Part shown: one piece after another, positions 17,099 to 25,715 of the stretch
How positions within the stretch are numbered: position 1 is the stretch's first letter
Layout of the letters: each line of letters opens with the position of its first letter
DNA from: CAZOEL01 sp964578835
Lineage (GTDB): Bacteria; Desulfobacterota; Syntrophobacteria; Syntrophobacterales; Syntrophobacteraceae
Reading direction: 5' to 3'
Length of the DNA stretch: 64,000 nucleotides
NCBI GenBank assembly: GCA_964578835.1
Contig: CAZOEL010000030.1
Span: forward strand, 3,325-67,324
Program-made: the position numbers and the translations under genes
The notes under the pieces: generated by a model
What the model saw: the letters and a program-made list of their open reading frames with translations, nothing else
Databases searched by the model: none
What the model was told of the DNA's origin: nothing

Positions 17099-20000
17099 TC
17101 AGTGTTTATTATCGTCATTACTCAGCGCTTTCTTGAATATCGAAAATTCATGAGATAAGTCATCGTATAAAGAACGAAACTGTTGCTGGTTGCCCTCCAT
17201 GGCGGCTTTCTCGAGCCAATGGGCTGCAGTTTGCATTCCTGTAGCTCCAACATTTCCGGAGGCCCCCTTGATCGAATGCGCATGGAGTCTGATCTGGAGG
17301 GCGTCGTCAGCAATAAGAGCCTCCTCGAGCTTGCGTAGCAACCGTGGCGCATCCATGAGAAAGGTTGCCATGATTTCCGCCAACATCTCTTCGTCTCCAT
17401 CCACCAGGTTTAAAACTGCCTTTTTATCAAACGCAGTCCCGTACCTCTCAAACTCTCCGATTGGTTCGAGCTTTGCTTCCGGAGTTTCTCCCTCCTTGCG
17501 CGGAATCCAGCGATCGATAACCGCCGAGAGGTCTTCCAGGAGGATGGGCTTGGAAATGTAGTCGTTCATGCCGGCCTGAAGGCATTTTTCCTTGTCGCCT
17601 TTCATGGCGTGCGCGGTCATTGCAATGACAGGCGTTTCGAGGTTCAAAATAGTCGATTCCGAAGTCCGAATGACTCTTGTGACTTCGTATCCGTCCATAT
17701 CCGGCATCTGGATATCCATCAGTACGAGACTGTATGAGCGCGTTTGTAGAGCCTTGAGCGCTTGGGCGCCATTGGATGCGATATCGGCGTAGTATCCTAT
17801 CTTTTTCAAAATTCCCAGCGCTACTTTCTGATTGGTCAGATTGTCTTCAACAAGAAGAATGCGAGCTTTTTCCTTGCCGGCTTCCGCCAGGCTGTGACAA
17901 GTAATGATGTTGCCGCGGGGGCGATCGGCGTTCCTCGCTCTTCCGAGAGCGGCCTTCAAGCAGTCATAGAGCTGCGCCTGCCGGATCGGCTTGGTCAAAT
18001 ATGCCATAAAGCCGGCCCTTTCAGAGCGCGCTGCGTCTCCGCGCTTTCCAGCCGAGGTCATCAGCACAAGAAGCGTCTCCTGGATCAACGGGTCCGCCTT
18101 GATCATTCCACCGAAGGTTTCTCCGTCGAGCTCCCCCATCTGCGCGTCTAGAATCGCAACCTCGAAAGGATCCTTTTCAACGGCGGCGGCGCGAAGTCTT
18201 TCCATGGCGAGGTTAGGATCCGTCAGTTCTTCGTGACGACACTGCCAATGCTCGAATATGGCGGCAAAGACTCTGCAGTTGGCGGGGTTATTGTCTATAG
18301 CGATAATCTTTGCTCCAGTGAGATCTCCGATGGGAGCCGCTTCAGATATCTCACTCGGAGGCAGTTTTCCAAGGCATACAGTAAACCAGAATGTGGAGCC
18401 CTTCCCATACTCGCTTTCAACCCCTATTTCACCGTTCATCATTTCCACCAGCTGTCTTGAAATGGAGAGTCCAAGACCCGTACCGCCGAATTTTCGTGTG
18501 ATAGAGCCGTCAACCTGAGTAAATGCATGGAAGAGATCGCCAAGCTTGTCTTCAGGGATGCCGGCGCCCGTGTCTTTTATCGCAAAGCGCACCAGAGCTC
18601 CGGCGTCATCTTCACGGGCGAGCGATGCGTGAACGGCTATTTCCCCTTCATTGGTGAACTTCACGGCATTGCCGATAAGATTAATCAAAATCTGGCGAAG
18701 TCGCCCCGGGTCTCCCAGAACGCGGGAAGGAACCTCGACGTCTGCCAGGCAGGAAATATTTAAACCTTTTTCATGGGCTTTTATCGCCATTAAGTCGATC
18801 AAATCGTCTAGAGTCGAGCGCAGATCGAAATCAATAGCCTCCAGATCCAATTTTCCAGCCTCGATCTTGGAGAAATCTAAAATATCGTTGATGACGAACA
18901 AAAGAGCTTCACCGCTCCTTTGGATCATCTCCGCGTATTCCCGTTGCTCTTCAGTGAGGTCCGTATCCAACAGCACGCTGGTCATGCCGATCACGCCGTT
19001 CATTGGCGTTCGGATTTCATGGCTCATGTTTGCAAGGAACTCGCTTTTGGCGGCGTTAGCGGATTGAGCTTCGGCCATCATGGCGTTGGCTCGTTCAATA
19101 GCCTCTGCAAGCTCTCGATTCACTCTATCGGCTCTTTCCTTGGTTTCGAGAAGCTCCTGCTCCGCCAGCTTACGTTCGGTCACATCGCGGCTTACGCCTA
19201 AAATTCCTATAAAAGCTCCCTTGGCATCGCGAAGAGGCGCTTTGAGAGTATCCAGGAGCGCTCTCTCTCCGTTGGGATATTCGATCCATTCCTCGTTGTG
19301 ACGCGATTGTCCCAGTTTCAGCATGGCGTAATCGTTTTCACGAAAAGCATCGGCAAGGTCTTTGCTAAAAAGATCGTAGTCTGTTTGACCAACGATCTCC
19401 CCCCGCGTTCTTCCAACGAGCCGGGCGAAGGCGGGATTGCAGCCCAGATAGACTCCTTCTGTGTCCTTGAAGAAGACAATGTCCTGGAAGGAATCCAATA
19501 GTCCCGTGAGCAACGTTGTTTGCCGGACGAGCTTTTCTTCTGCAAGCTTGCGGTCGGAGATTTCCCCGCGAAAAGTGTTGTTCACTTCCTGCACTTCTCT
19601 CAGGAGCTTGAGGTTTTCACATCTCAATGCCAGGGCGGAAGAGATTGTATCGTGGTGCTTGAGCGAGAACCAAAGGATTGTAAGGAGGCAGAGGAAGATG
19701 ACCAATCCCAGGACATTCCCAAAACGTCCCCCTTCCAAGATGCAGCGGACGCCATAGCCGACCATGGCGGGGCCGGCAAACGCCATTGGGCCTAGTCTGA
19801 TGGATGCGTGAGTTACAGTTGTGCTTACCGAAATAATGGCGATGACGAGAACGAATAGAAACAGGAGCTCTTCGTTTCCTGGCGGTAAAATGAAGAAAGC
19901 AGAGAGTCCCCAGGTCGCTCCCGCCAGGAAGCTGAATAGAAGGCAATAGCTTTTCCATCTCTCCCCATCGAAAGCCTCTTTCCATACCTTACGATAAGAA

Positions 20001-20230
20001 TTGTAGAGCGTGAGCCGACAAGCGACAACTAAAAGCATCATAAGAATCCACGCAAGGATTCTTGTATGAGGGACGATATCGCGCACCGTATAGGAAAGAA
20101 CGAGGGCGATAAGGAAAGAGCTTGTTTGCATCGTGGGAACCTGTTGCATCGCCAGGCGAACCTGCTCCCTCAGGATGTTGTCATCATCATCTTTGTTCAT
20201 CTCTACACCATTGCTCAGCAGGCGTCTCAT
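17099..20230 (-). CDS. Hybrid histidine kinase: 7TM-like membrane domain, PAS, HisKA, HATPase, two receivers, Hpt
   Basis: 1043 residues. Hydrophobic segments at about 38-190 form a multi-pass membrane input domain. A PAS domain (240-355), a helical linker and HisKA with His404 in NMSHEIRTPMNG follow, then the ATPase domain (N box near 515-522, G1 DTGAGIP, G2 GGTGLGL). Receiver 1 (about 640-760) has phosphoacceptor-position Asp695, but its acidic pair is IDNN, which is degenerate. Receiver 2 (788-908) is complete, with Asp839. The C-terminal Hpt domain carries His985 in HAHSIKGASGN. The chain can thus run a His-Asp-His relay to a separate receiver, perhaps one of the two single-domain regulators just downstream. 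Confidence 0.92.
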   Translation of the reverse strand: MRRLLSNGVEMNKDDDDNILREQVRLAMQQVPTMQTSSFLIALVLSYTVRDIVPHTRILAWILMMLLVVACRLTLYNSYRKVWKEAFDGERWKSYCLLFSFLAGATWGLSAFFILPPGNEELLFLFVLVIAIISVSTTVTHASIRLGPMAFAGPAMVGYGVRCILEGGRFGNVLGLVIFLCLLTILWFSLKHHDTISSALALRCENLKLLREVQEVNNTFRGEISDRKLAEEKLVRQTTLLTGLLDSFQDIVFFKDTEGVYLGCNPAFARLVGRTRGEIVGQTDYDLFSKDLADAFRENDYAMLKLGQSRHNEEWIEYPNGERALLDTLKAPLRDAKGAFIGILGVSRDVTERKLAEQELLETKERADRVNRELAEAIERANAMMAEAQSANAAKSEFLANMSHEIRTPMNGVIGMTSVLLDTDLTEEQREYAEMIQRSGEALLFVINDILDFSKIEAGKLDLEAIDFDLRSTLDDLIDLMAIKAHEKGLNISCLADVEVPSRVLGDPGRLRQILINLIGNAVKFTNEGEIAVHASLAREDDAGALVRFAIKDTGAGIPEDKLGDLFHAFTQVDGSITRKFGGTGLGLSISRQLVEMMNGEIGVESEYGKGSTFWFTVCLGKLPPSEISEAAPIGDLTGAKIIAIDNNPANCRVFAAIFEHWQCRHEELTDPNLAMERLRAAAVEKDPFEVAILDAQMGELDGETFGGMIKADPLIQETLLVLMTSAGKRGDAARSERAGFMAYLTKPIRQAQLYDCLKAALGRARNADRPRGNIITCHSLAEAGKEKARILLVEDNLTNQKVALGILKKIGYYADIASNGAQALKALQTRSYSLVLMDIQMPDMDGYEVTRVIRTSESTILNLETPVIAMTAHAMKGDKEKCLQAGMNDYISKPILLEDLSAVIDRWIPRKEGETPEAKLEPIGEFERYGTAFDKKAVLNLVDGDEEMLAEIMATFLMDAPRLLRKLEEALIADDALQIRLHAHSIKGASGNVGATGMQTAAHWLEKAAMEGNQQQFRSLYDDLSHEFSIFKKALSNDDNKH

Positions 20231-20626
20231 CTCGGAGACCTCGGGTTATCGATAGGATGCTGAAGCCACGCACGCCTTTGAACGTGCGCTAGAGTGACAA
20301 GTACTTGAAATCTATAGGTTTCTGTTTGTTGTGCACAAAGGGAGCTTCCATAAAGGAGATTATCGCATTTCCTCTCCGCCTACAAAGAGAAATCCGAGAA
20401 CAACTCATCGCGGCTTTCCCGAATGTAAATGAGAAGTGTTGCAAACTTTAGATTCTTCTCGATTGAAGGGCTCTGACCCGCCAAACTGCAATTCTTGGCT
20501 TCCTATTCTTCCCGGTATCTTGTAAGAGAAAGCTTCTCTCGCGAGGAGACTGCGCTGGAGCTTGGGAGCGAGGGAGCGTGAAAGGCATGCGGTTTTATTC
20601 CAACAAAGGATGAAAGGACGAATTCT
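20231..20626. other. Intergenic region of 396 bp between divergent signalling genes
   Basis: Separates the hybrid kinase (-) from the PAS protein (+). I found no frame with coding character, no strong dyad and no confident promoter, though both genes must be transcribed from here. Confidence 0.5.
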
Positions 20627-21226
20627 TTGGTCTTCAGACTTTCAGAATTGGGTGATCTGGTCGGAATCATTTTAGACTCAATTCCATCCCCACTCTTTGT
20701 CGTCGACGGGGATGTAAGAATCGTGGGCTGTAATCAAGCTGCCTCCCAATTGCTTGAAGGGGATAGGGAGGGCTTCATTGGGAAACGGACAGGGGATCTC
20801 CTGCACTGTCTTCGCTCGAAAGAGTCCGTGGAAGGCTGCGGGCGAGCCGTGAAGTGCAGAGACTGCATCATCAGGAGCTCTGTCCATGAATCCATTAACG
20901 GCGGCAAAGTTCTTCGCAGAAAGGAAAAGCTGGAGTTGAGCAAGACCTCTGGCGTCGAGGAGGTCCATCTTCTTGTGACCTCGTCGCCTTTGGCGCATCA
21001 AGACCAGCCCCTGGCGCTGCTCATTCTGGAAGACATAACTGAAATAGTGAAGCTCAAGAGCTTTCTGCCTATCTGCGCCAATTGCAAGAAGATTCGGAAT
21101 GACCGGGGGTATTGGAATCAGGTCGAAGAGTATTTCAACACGCATTCAGGCGTTCAATTCAGCCATAGCATCTGCCCTGAATGCGTCAATAAGCTCTATC
21201 CCGATCTTCTCGAAGGAGACGATTGA
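20627..21226 (+). CDS. Stand-alone PAS protein with CxxCKKI...CPxC cysteine tail
   Basis: 199 residues. The TTG at 20627 is the start, with AAAGGA 8 bp upstream. A PAS domain spans about residues 12-130. The C-terminal 50 residues read PICANCKKIRNDRGYWNQVEEY, then HSICPECVNKLYPD when the two segments are taken separately, giving two CxxC pairs. This cysteine motif is common after PAS domains in deltaproteobacterial kinases and GGDEF proteins and probably binds a metal or acts as a redox element. Here no kinase, cyclase or DNA-binding domain follows, so the protein is a sensor without an output of its own. It ends 22 bp from the convergent TPR regulator. Confidence 0.82.
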   Translation: MVFRLSELGDLVGIILDSIPSPLFVVDGDVRIVGCNQAASQLLEGDREGFIGKRTGDLLHCLRSKESVEGCGRAVKCRDCIIRSSVHESINGGKVLRRKEKLELSKTSGVEEVHLLVTSSPLAHQDQPLALLILEDITEIVKLKSFLPICANCKKIRNDRGYWNQVEEYFNTHSGVQFSHSICPECVNKLYPDLLEGDD

Positions 21227-21248
21227 GGATATTGATGTACATTTCATC

Positions 21249-22418
21249 TCAAAGAGAAGTTCTCGACCGCAGAGAATCCAGGAGCACCTTGGCGGGCTCA
21301 TAGGACGGGTTCAGTCGAAGGGCATGCTCAAACATCGATTCTGCTTGATCGTACTTCTTCATCTGCTGGCTGACCATGCCGGCGTTGAAGTAGAGTGCAA
21401 AGGAATCCGGGACGAGATCAATGCATTTTCTGTAGATGGCCTCGCTCTGTTCGAACAGGCTGCGCCTCCTCAGCGTGATGGCGTAGTTGTTGAAAATTGG
21501 AACCGTCTCAGGAGTTGGGACGACGTCCTCTTTGAGTAAATCCCCGGCCCGATCGATATCGCCCTGCTCCAGGTATAGCTTGCCAAGGTCGGCCAGGATG
21601 AGATTGGTCGGGCTGGATTTGAGGATGGATTGTACTAATGCTTCGCCTTCATTTTCCTGACCGGATTGGAAATAAGCTTCGGCTAAATCCACTTTTCGTT
21701 TTTGGAGGAGATGACATTGCTCCGAGGCCGCTTTTAGATGTTGAATCCCCTGCGCTCGATCCCCCTGTTCCATGAAAATTTTACCCAGCAGATTATTCGA
21801 CTTGCCGCACTTCTCCGCACGCGCCGATTCTTTGAGCACCTCCACTGCGTCCTTAAGCTGATTGTCTCTTGCCAGGCACTCCCCGAGCATGAAAAGAACA
21901 TTGGGATCCCGCGATTCCTTGAGAATCTCTCTCCCTAATGATACGGCTTTTGAATACGATCCTTGAAGCTTCAGTTTGGTCATCTCGGCTATTTGGGATT
22001 GGGTGGGGGCAGACTTCTTCTTAATAATCGATGAAATGGTTTTCATCAGCTTGACTGGAGTGAAAGGCTTCACCACGTAGCCGTCCGCCCCTTCTTCGAT
22101 GGCGCACACGACGCTCTCGGCCGTGCAAACGCCAGTGAGCACGAGAATCGGGGTCGCGAATAGCACGGGATCTTCCCTCACCACCCGAATCAGCTCAATC
22201 CCGGTCATTTCCGGCATGATCCAGTCGGTAACGAGAAATTTAACCTTCCTGCTTCGCATGATCCGGAGCGCCTCATTGGCGCCGTAGGCGAACTGGAAGC
22301 TCTTCAGCCCGGATGCGCGAAACATGCGGATGACGAGCGTGTGTATGAGCGCTTCGTCGTCAACGACCAGAAAGTCGATGGGGGTGTTGTCCTCTGAGCT
22401 CACGACATTCTTCTCCAC
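21249..22418 (-). CDS. Response regulator fused to tetratricopeptide repeats
   Basis: 389 residues. The receiver domain (13-130) has the acidic pair in VVDDE, phosphoacceptor Asp65 in LVTDWIMPEMTG and Lys in YVVKPFTP. Residues about 150-385 are helical repeats of the TPR type; the last two (from FNNYAITLRRRSLFEQSEAI and FNAGMVSQQMKKYDQAESMF) show the canonical small/aromatic spacing. TPRs mediate protein contact, so phosphorylation probably controls assembly with a partner. The start is GTG at 22418. A hairpin just upstream covers its ribosome site. Confidence 0.88.
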   Translation of the reverse strand: MEKNVVSSEDNTPIDFLVVDDEALIHTLVIRMFRASGLKSFQFAYGANEALRIMRSRKVKFLVTDWIMPEMTGIELIRVVREDPVLFATPILVLTGVCTAESVVCAIEEGADGYVVKPFTPVKLMKTISSIIKKKSAPTQSQIAEMTKLKLQGSYSKAVSLGREILKESRDPNVLFMLGECLARDNQLKDAVEVLKESARAEKCGKSNNLLGKIFMEQGDRAQGIQHLKAASEQCHLLQKRKVDLAEAYFQSGQENEGEALVQSILKSSPTNLILADLGKLYLEQGDIDRAGDLLKEDVVPTPETVPIFNNYAITLRRRSLFEQSEAIYRKCIDLVPDSFALYFNAGMVSQQMKKYDQAESMFEHALRLNPSYEPAKVLLDSLRSRTSL

Positions 22419-22420
22419 AT

Positions 22421-22445
22421 CATTTCCCGAGGAAGGCGGGAAATG
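22421..22445 (-). promoter_or_regulatory. Hairpin overlapping the ribosome site of the TPR regulator
   Basis: CATTTCCCG (22421-22429) and CGGGAAATG (22437-22445) form a perfect 9-bp stem with a 7-nt loop. In the mRNA on -, the GGGAAA element just 5' of the GTG start is in the 3' arm of the stem. The structure could limit translation initiation, or it could be a terminator for the kinase gene upstream. Confidence 0.4.
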
Positions 22446-22490
22446 ACATCACTTTTCCAAAAGGCATTCTTCGCTCTTCCAGAGCCGATA

Positions 22491-25400
22491 TTACTGTGCA
22501 TCAAGAACCTTTCTGACAAGCTGGGCCAGCTCTTTTCTATCAAGAGGCTTCATCGCAAATCCCTTTATGCCCATTTCTTTTGCGCTCTCCTCGTTGATCC
22601 TTTCACTAAAGCCGGTACACAGGATAACCCCAATGTCGGGCCGAACTTGCATGATCTCCTTGGCCAAATCCGTTCCCAACATTTTGGGCATGGTGTAGTC
22701 GGTGATAACGAGATCGAAGTCGTACGGCTTTGATCTAAAGAGACTAAGGGCTTCCATTGAGTCGCTTCTAGCTGTCACGCGATAGCCGAGTCGTCCGAGC
22801 AATCGGGTTCCCGATTCCCCTACCAACGGCTCATCATCGACCAGGAGTATCCGTTCATTCCCCTTGGGCAAAACCGTGGATTCCGGGCTCTCGATCTTCG
22901 CCTCCTCTTCCGCGGCCGGAATGATTATCTCGAAAGAGCTGCCCTTTCCAAGCTCGCTTTCGACCCGGATCTCACCGGCATGTTTTTTCACGATGCCGTG
23001 GACAACAGCAAGGCCTAGACCAGTTCCCTTTCCCACCTCCTTTGTCGTGAAGTACGGCTCGAAGATCCTCCGCCTCGTAGCCTCGAGCATGCCGCTGCCG
23101 GTATCCTTGACAGTCAGCCTGACGTACCTCCCCGGTTTGAGATCTGCAATGGAAAGCATGCTGAGGTCCTCTGCGCTCAAAGTCGTTTCCACAAGAGTGA
23201 TATCGATCGTTCCTTTGTCTTCCATTGCATGGGCGGCATTGGTGAAGAGGTTGACCACGACCTGGTGTATCTGAGTAGGATCGGCTACTGCCTTAGCTTG
23301 GTGGATGTTTTGCTTGATCTCGATGCTGCTTGGAAGAGAAGCCCTTAGGAGCTTTACAGCTTCCTTCACAATTAGGCTTATGTCTACCGGTTTCATGAGC
23401 TTCTGCCCGCCAAGACGGCTAAAGGAGAGAATCTGCTTAACAAGCTCCTTCGCACGACCGGCTGCGGTGAGAACTTGATTGAGCTCGTACTTTGCCGGGC
23501 TGGACTCCGGGATATCATCCAAAGCCATCTCCGTATAACCGATGATGGGAGAGAGAATGTTGTTGAAATCGTGCGCTATGCCTCCCGCTAAGGCGCCGAT
23601 GGCTTCGAGCTTCTGGGTGTGGAGAAGCTGCGCTTCCAATCGTTCCTGCTCTTCGGCCGCCCGTTTGCGCTCGGTGATGTCACGGTCCATGCCGCGATAG
23701 CCGATGAGCTCCCCGTTCGGTCCATATACCGCCGATCCGCTGCTCTCCAGCACTGCCTGTCGGCCGTCCCGGCGCAGTTTCACGTTCTCTAAAAGAGAGA
23801 AGGGTTTCCGTTCGGCGACAATACCGGCAAATACCTTGCGCAGCCGCAATGCCTCTTCCTCTGGCATGAAGTCGAATGGGGAGCGTCCGATCATCTCATC
23901 TGGAGAGTAACCGAGGATATCCCGGACCTGTGGGCTTGCGTAGGTATATTGTCCGTGTGCGTCGACTTCCCAGACCCAGTCTGACGAGGTCTCGAGCAAA
24001 GAGCGGTAGCGCTCTTCGCTTTGTCTTAGGCATTCCACGGCTTGCTTGCGCTCTGTGATATCCTGCATCGTGGCGACGCGGTAAAGCAGGCTCCCTTGAT
24101 CGTCTCGAACGCTGACCAAGTCCATCTGAACCGGGAAAGTAGACCCATCTTTGCGCGCCATGCTGGTTTCATAGCGAATCTTTCCCACCCTATCCGCTTC
24201 CATGATGAAATCAAAGACTCGTTTCCGTTCGGAAGGAGCATAAAGATCGAGGATGGGTGAATTCGAGATTTCTTCAACCGTACGGCCGTGCATGGCTGCA
24301 AACGAAGGATTGCAGGCGCGGATGCGGTTCGTCGCCGGTATTCCGATTGCTATTCCATGGGCGCAGTGCTCGAAGGCGTCCGCCCATAGGCGTAAAGCCT
24401 CTTCGGCCTTTTTTCGCTCGCTGATATCCGAATGCATCCCGATGACGCGCAAAGGGCTTCCATCTATTGTGCGGCTTATCACCTTGCCGCGATCCAAAAT
24501 CCACTTGTATGAGCCGTCCTTGCAAAGAAGGCGATGTTCGTTGATATAGACCGGCGCCCCCCCTTCGAGATGGCTTGCCACATCCGCATGCACACGCTCC
24601 CTGTCTTCGGGGTGAATGCGCTTTTTCCATTCATCCAGAGAATTTTCAATCTCATGATCCTCATACCCCAGCATCGTCTTCCATTGTTTGGAAAGAAACA
24701 GCTCGCCGCTCTCCACATTCCAATCCCACAAGCCGTCGCCGGCTCCCTCGATTGCGAACTGCCATCGCAGCTCACTTTCCAGCAATGCCTCCTGCGCCCG
24801 CTCCCTTTGGCGGTTTCCTTCTATCTTGTCGAGGGCAAAGGAAATGTCCATCGCCACTTCCTTGAGGAGCTCGATCTCCCGCTCTCGAAAAAATCCCCGT
24901 TCCGATGCGCAAATGTTCAGCGCTCCCCAGGCTTCGCCTTGAAAGAGGAGCGGGAATGAGCCACAGGACTCGAAACCGAACTGAGACGGCGATCTCTCCG
25001 ATGGATAGAGGCAACTGCTTGATTTACCGCATTCATTGCAGATAGATGGCTTTCCGCTGAGGATGGCCCTACCCGGATTCCCATGGCCTTCGGGTCTGTC
25101 ATCAGCATAGAGCTCGGCGCCATCCAGCAGCTCACACCTTTCTCCAAACCACGCCATGGGCTCCAATCGCAAAGAGTCGGGGTCAAGGCGTCCGATCCAC
25201 GCCAGATCGATTTTTCCTCGCTCGACCACGAGGCGACAGACGGTGGCCAGCAATTCTTCGTGAGACTCGATGCGCACAATGGTTTGATTCACCTGGCTCA
25301 AGACGTCGTAGAGCCGGTTCAATCTGCGGATTTCCTCCTCGGCTTTGTGCTTGTACAGGGCAATCTCGATAGTGGATTTGAGCTCCCGGTCGTCGAAAGG

Positions 25401-25715
25401 CTTTAAGAGATAACCGTAGGGCTCTGCGAGCTTTGCGCGCTCGAGAGTGTCGTCTTCGGAATAGGCTGTGAGGAAAACAACGGGAATATGGAATCTGGCG
25501 CGAAGCGCACAAGCAGCGGCTATTCCATCCATCTCTCCTTGGAGGCGGATATCCATCAGGACAAGATCGGGACGCTGTTTTTCAGCCATAGCAAGGGCCT
25601 GTTCGCCGGTTGCGGCCCGCCCTGTCGGTTCATAGCCCAGAGACTGCAGACGGAGAAAGATCTCCCTCGAGACAATCCTTTCATCTTCAACAATGAGAAT
25701 GCCGGATGGCTTCAT
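22491..25715 (-). CDS. Hybrid histidine kinase: receiver, GAF, three PAS, HisKA, HATPase, receiver
   Basis: 1074 residues with no membrane segment, so cytoplasmic. The N-terminal receiver (1-120) has Asp55 in LVLMDIRLQG, of the PdtaR/AmiR-like subtype. A GAF domain (about 145-295) has three Cys at 226, 229 and 235 (CNECGKSSSC), a possible metal or redox site. PAS domains span about 312-437, 443-560 and 566-687, each ending in ITERK-like motifs. HisKA has His715 in GIAHDFNN. The ATPase domain shows DTGSGM and GTGLGL. The last receiver (about 953-1070) carries FDLVITDYTMPKM. It overlaps the upstream kinase stop codon by 4 bp (ATGA), so the two sensors are translationally coupled. Confidence 0.93.
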   Translation of the reverse strand: MKPSGILIVEDERIVSREIFLRLQSLGYEPTGRAATGEQALAMAEKQRPDLVLMDIRLQGEMDGIAAACALRARFHIPVVFLTAYSEDDTLERAKLAEPYGYLLKPFDDRELKSTIEIALYKHKAEEEIRRLNRLYDVLSQVNQTIVRIESHEELLATVCRLVVERGKIDLAWIGRLDPDSLRLEPMAWFGERCELLDGAELYADDRPEGHGNPGRAILSGKPSICNECGKSSSCLYPSERSPSQFGFESCGSFPLLFQGEAWGALNICASERGFFREREIELLKEVAMDISFALDKIEGNRQRERAQEALLESELRWQFAIEGAGDGLWDWNVESGELFLSKQWKTMLGYEDHEIENSLDEWKKRIHPEDRERVHADVASHLEGGAPVYINEHRLLCKDGSYKWILDRGKVISRTIDGSPLRVIGMHSDISERKKAEEALRLWADAFEHCAHGIAIGIPATNRIRACNPSFAAMHGRTVEEISNSPILDLYAPSERKRVFDFIMEADRVGKIRYETSMARKDGSTFPVQMDLVSVRDDQGSLLYRVATMQDITERKQAVECLRQSEERYRSLLETSSDWVWEVDAHGQYTYASPQVRDILGYSPDEMIGRSPFDFMPEEEALRLRKVFAGIVAERKPFSLLENVKLRRDGRQAVLESSGSAVYGPNGELIGYRGMDRDITERKRAAEEQERLEAQLLHTQKLEAIGALAGGIAHDFNNILSPIIGYTEMALDDIPESSPAKYELNQVLTAAGRAKELVKQILSFSRLGGQKLMKPVDISLIVKEAVKLLRASLPSSIEIKQNIHQAKAVADPTQIHQVVVNLFTNAAHAMEDKGTIDITLVETTLSAEDLSMLSIADLKPGRYVRLTVKDTGSGMLEATRRRIFEPYFTTKEVGKGTGLGLAVVHGIVKKHAGEIRVESELGKGSSFEIIIPAAEEEAKIESPESTVLPKGNERILLVDDEPLVGESGTRLLGRLGYRVTARSDSMEALSLFRSKPYDFDLVITDYTMPKMLGTDLAKEIMQVRPDIGVILCTGFSERINEESAKEMGIKGFAMKPLDRKELAQLVRKVLDAQ

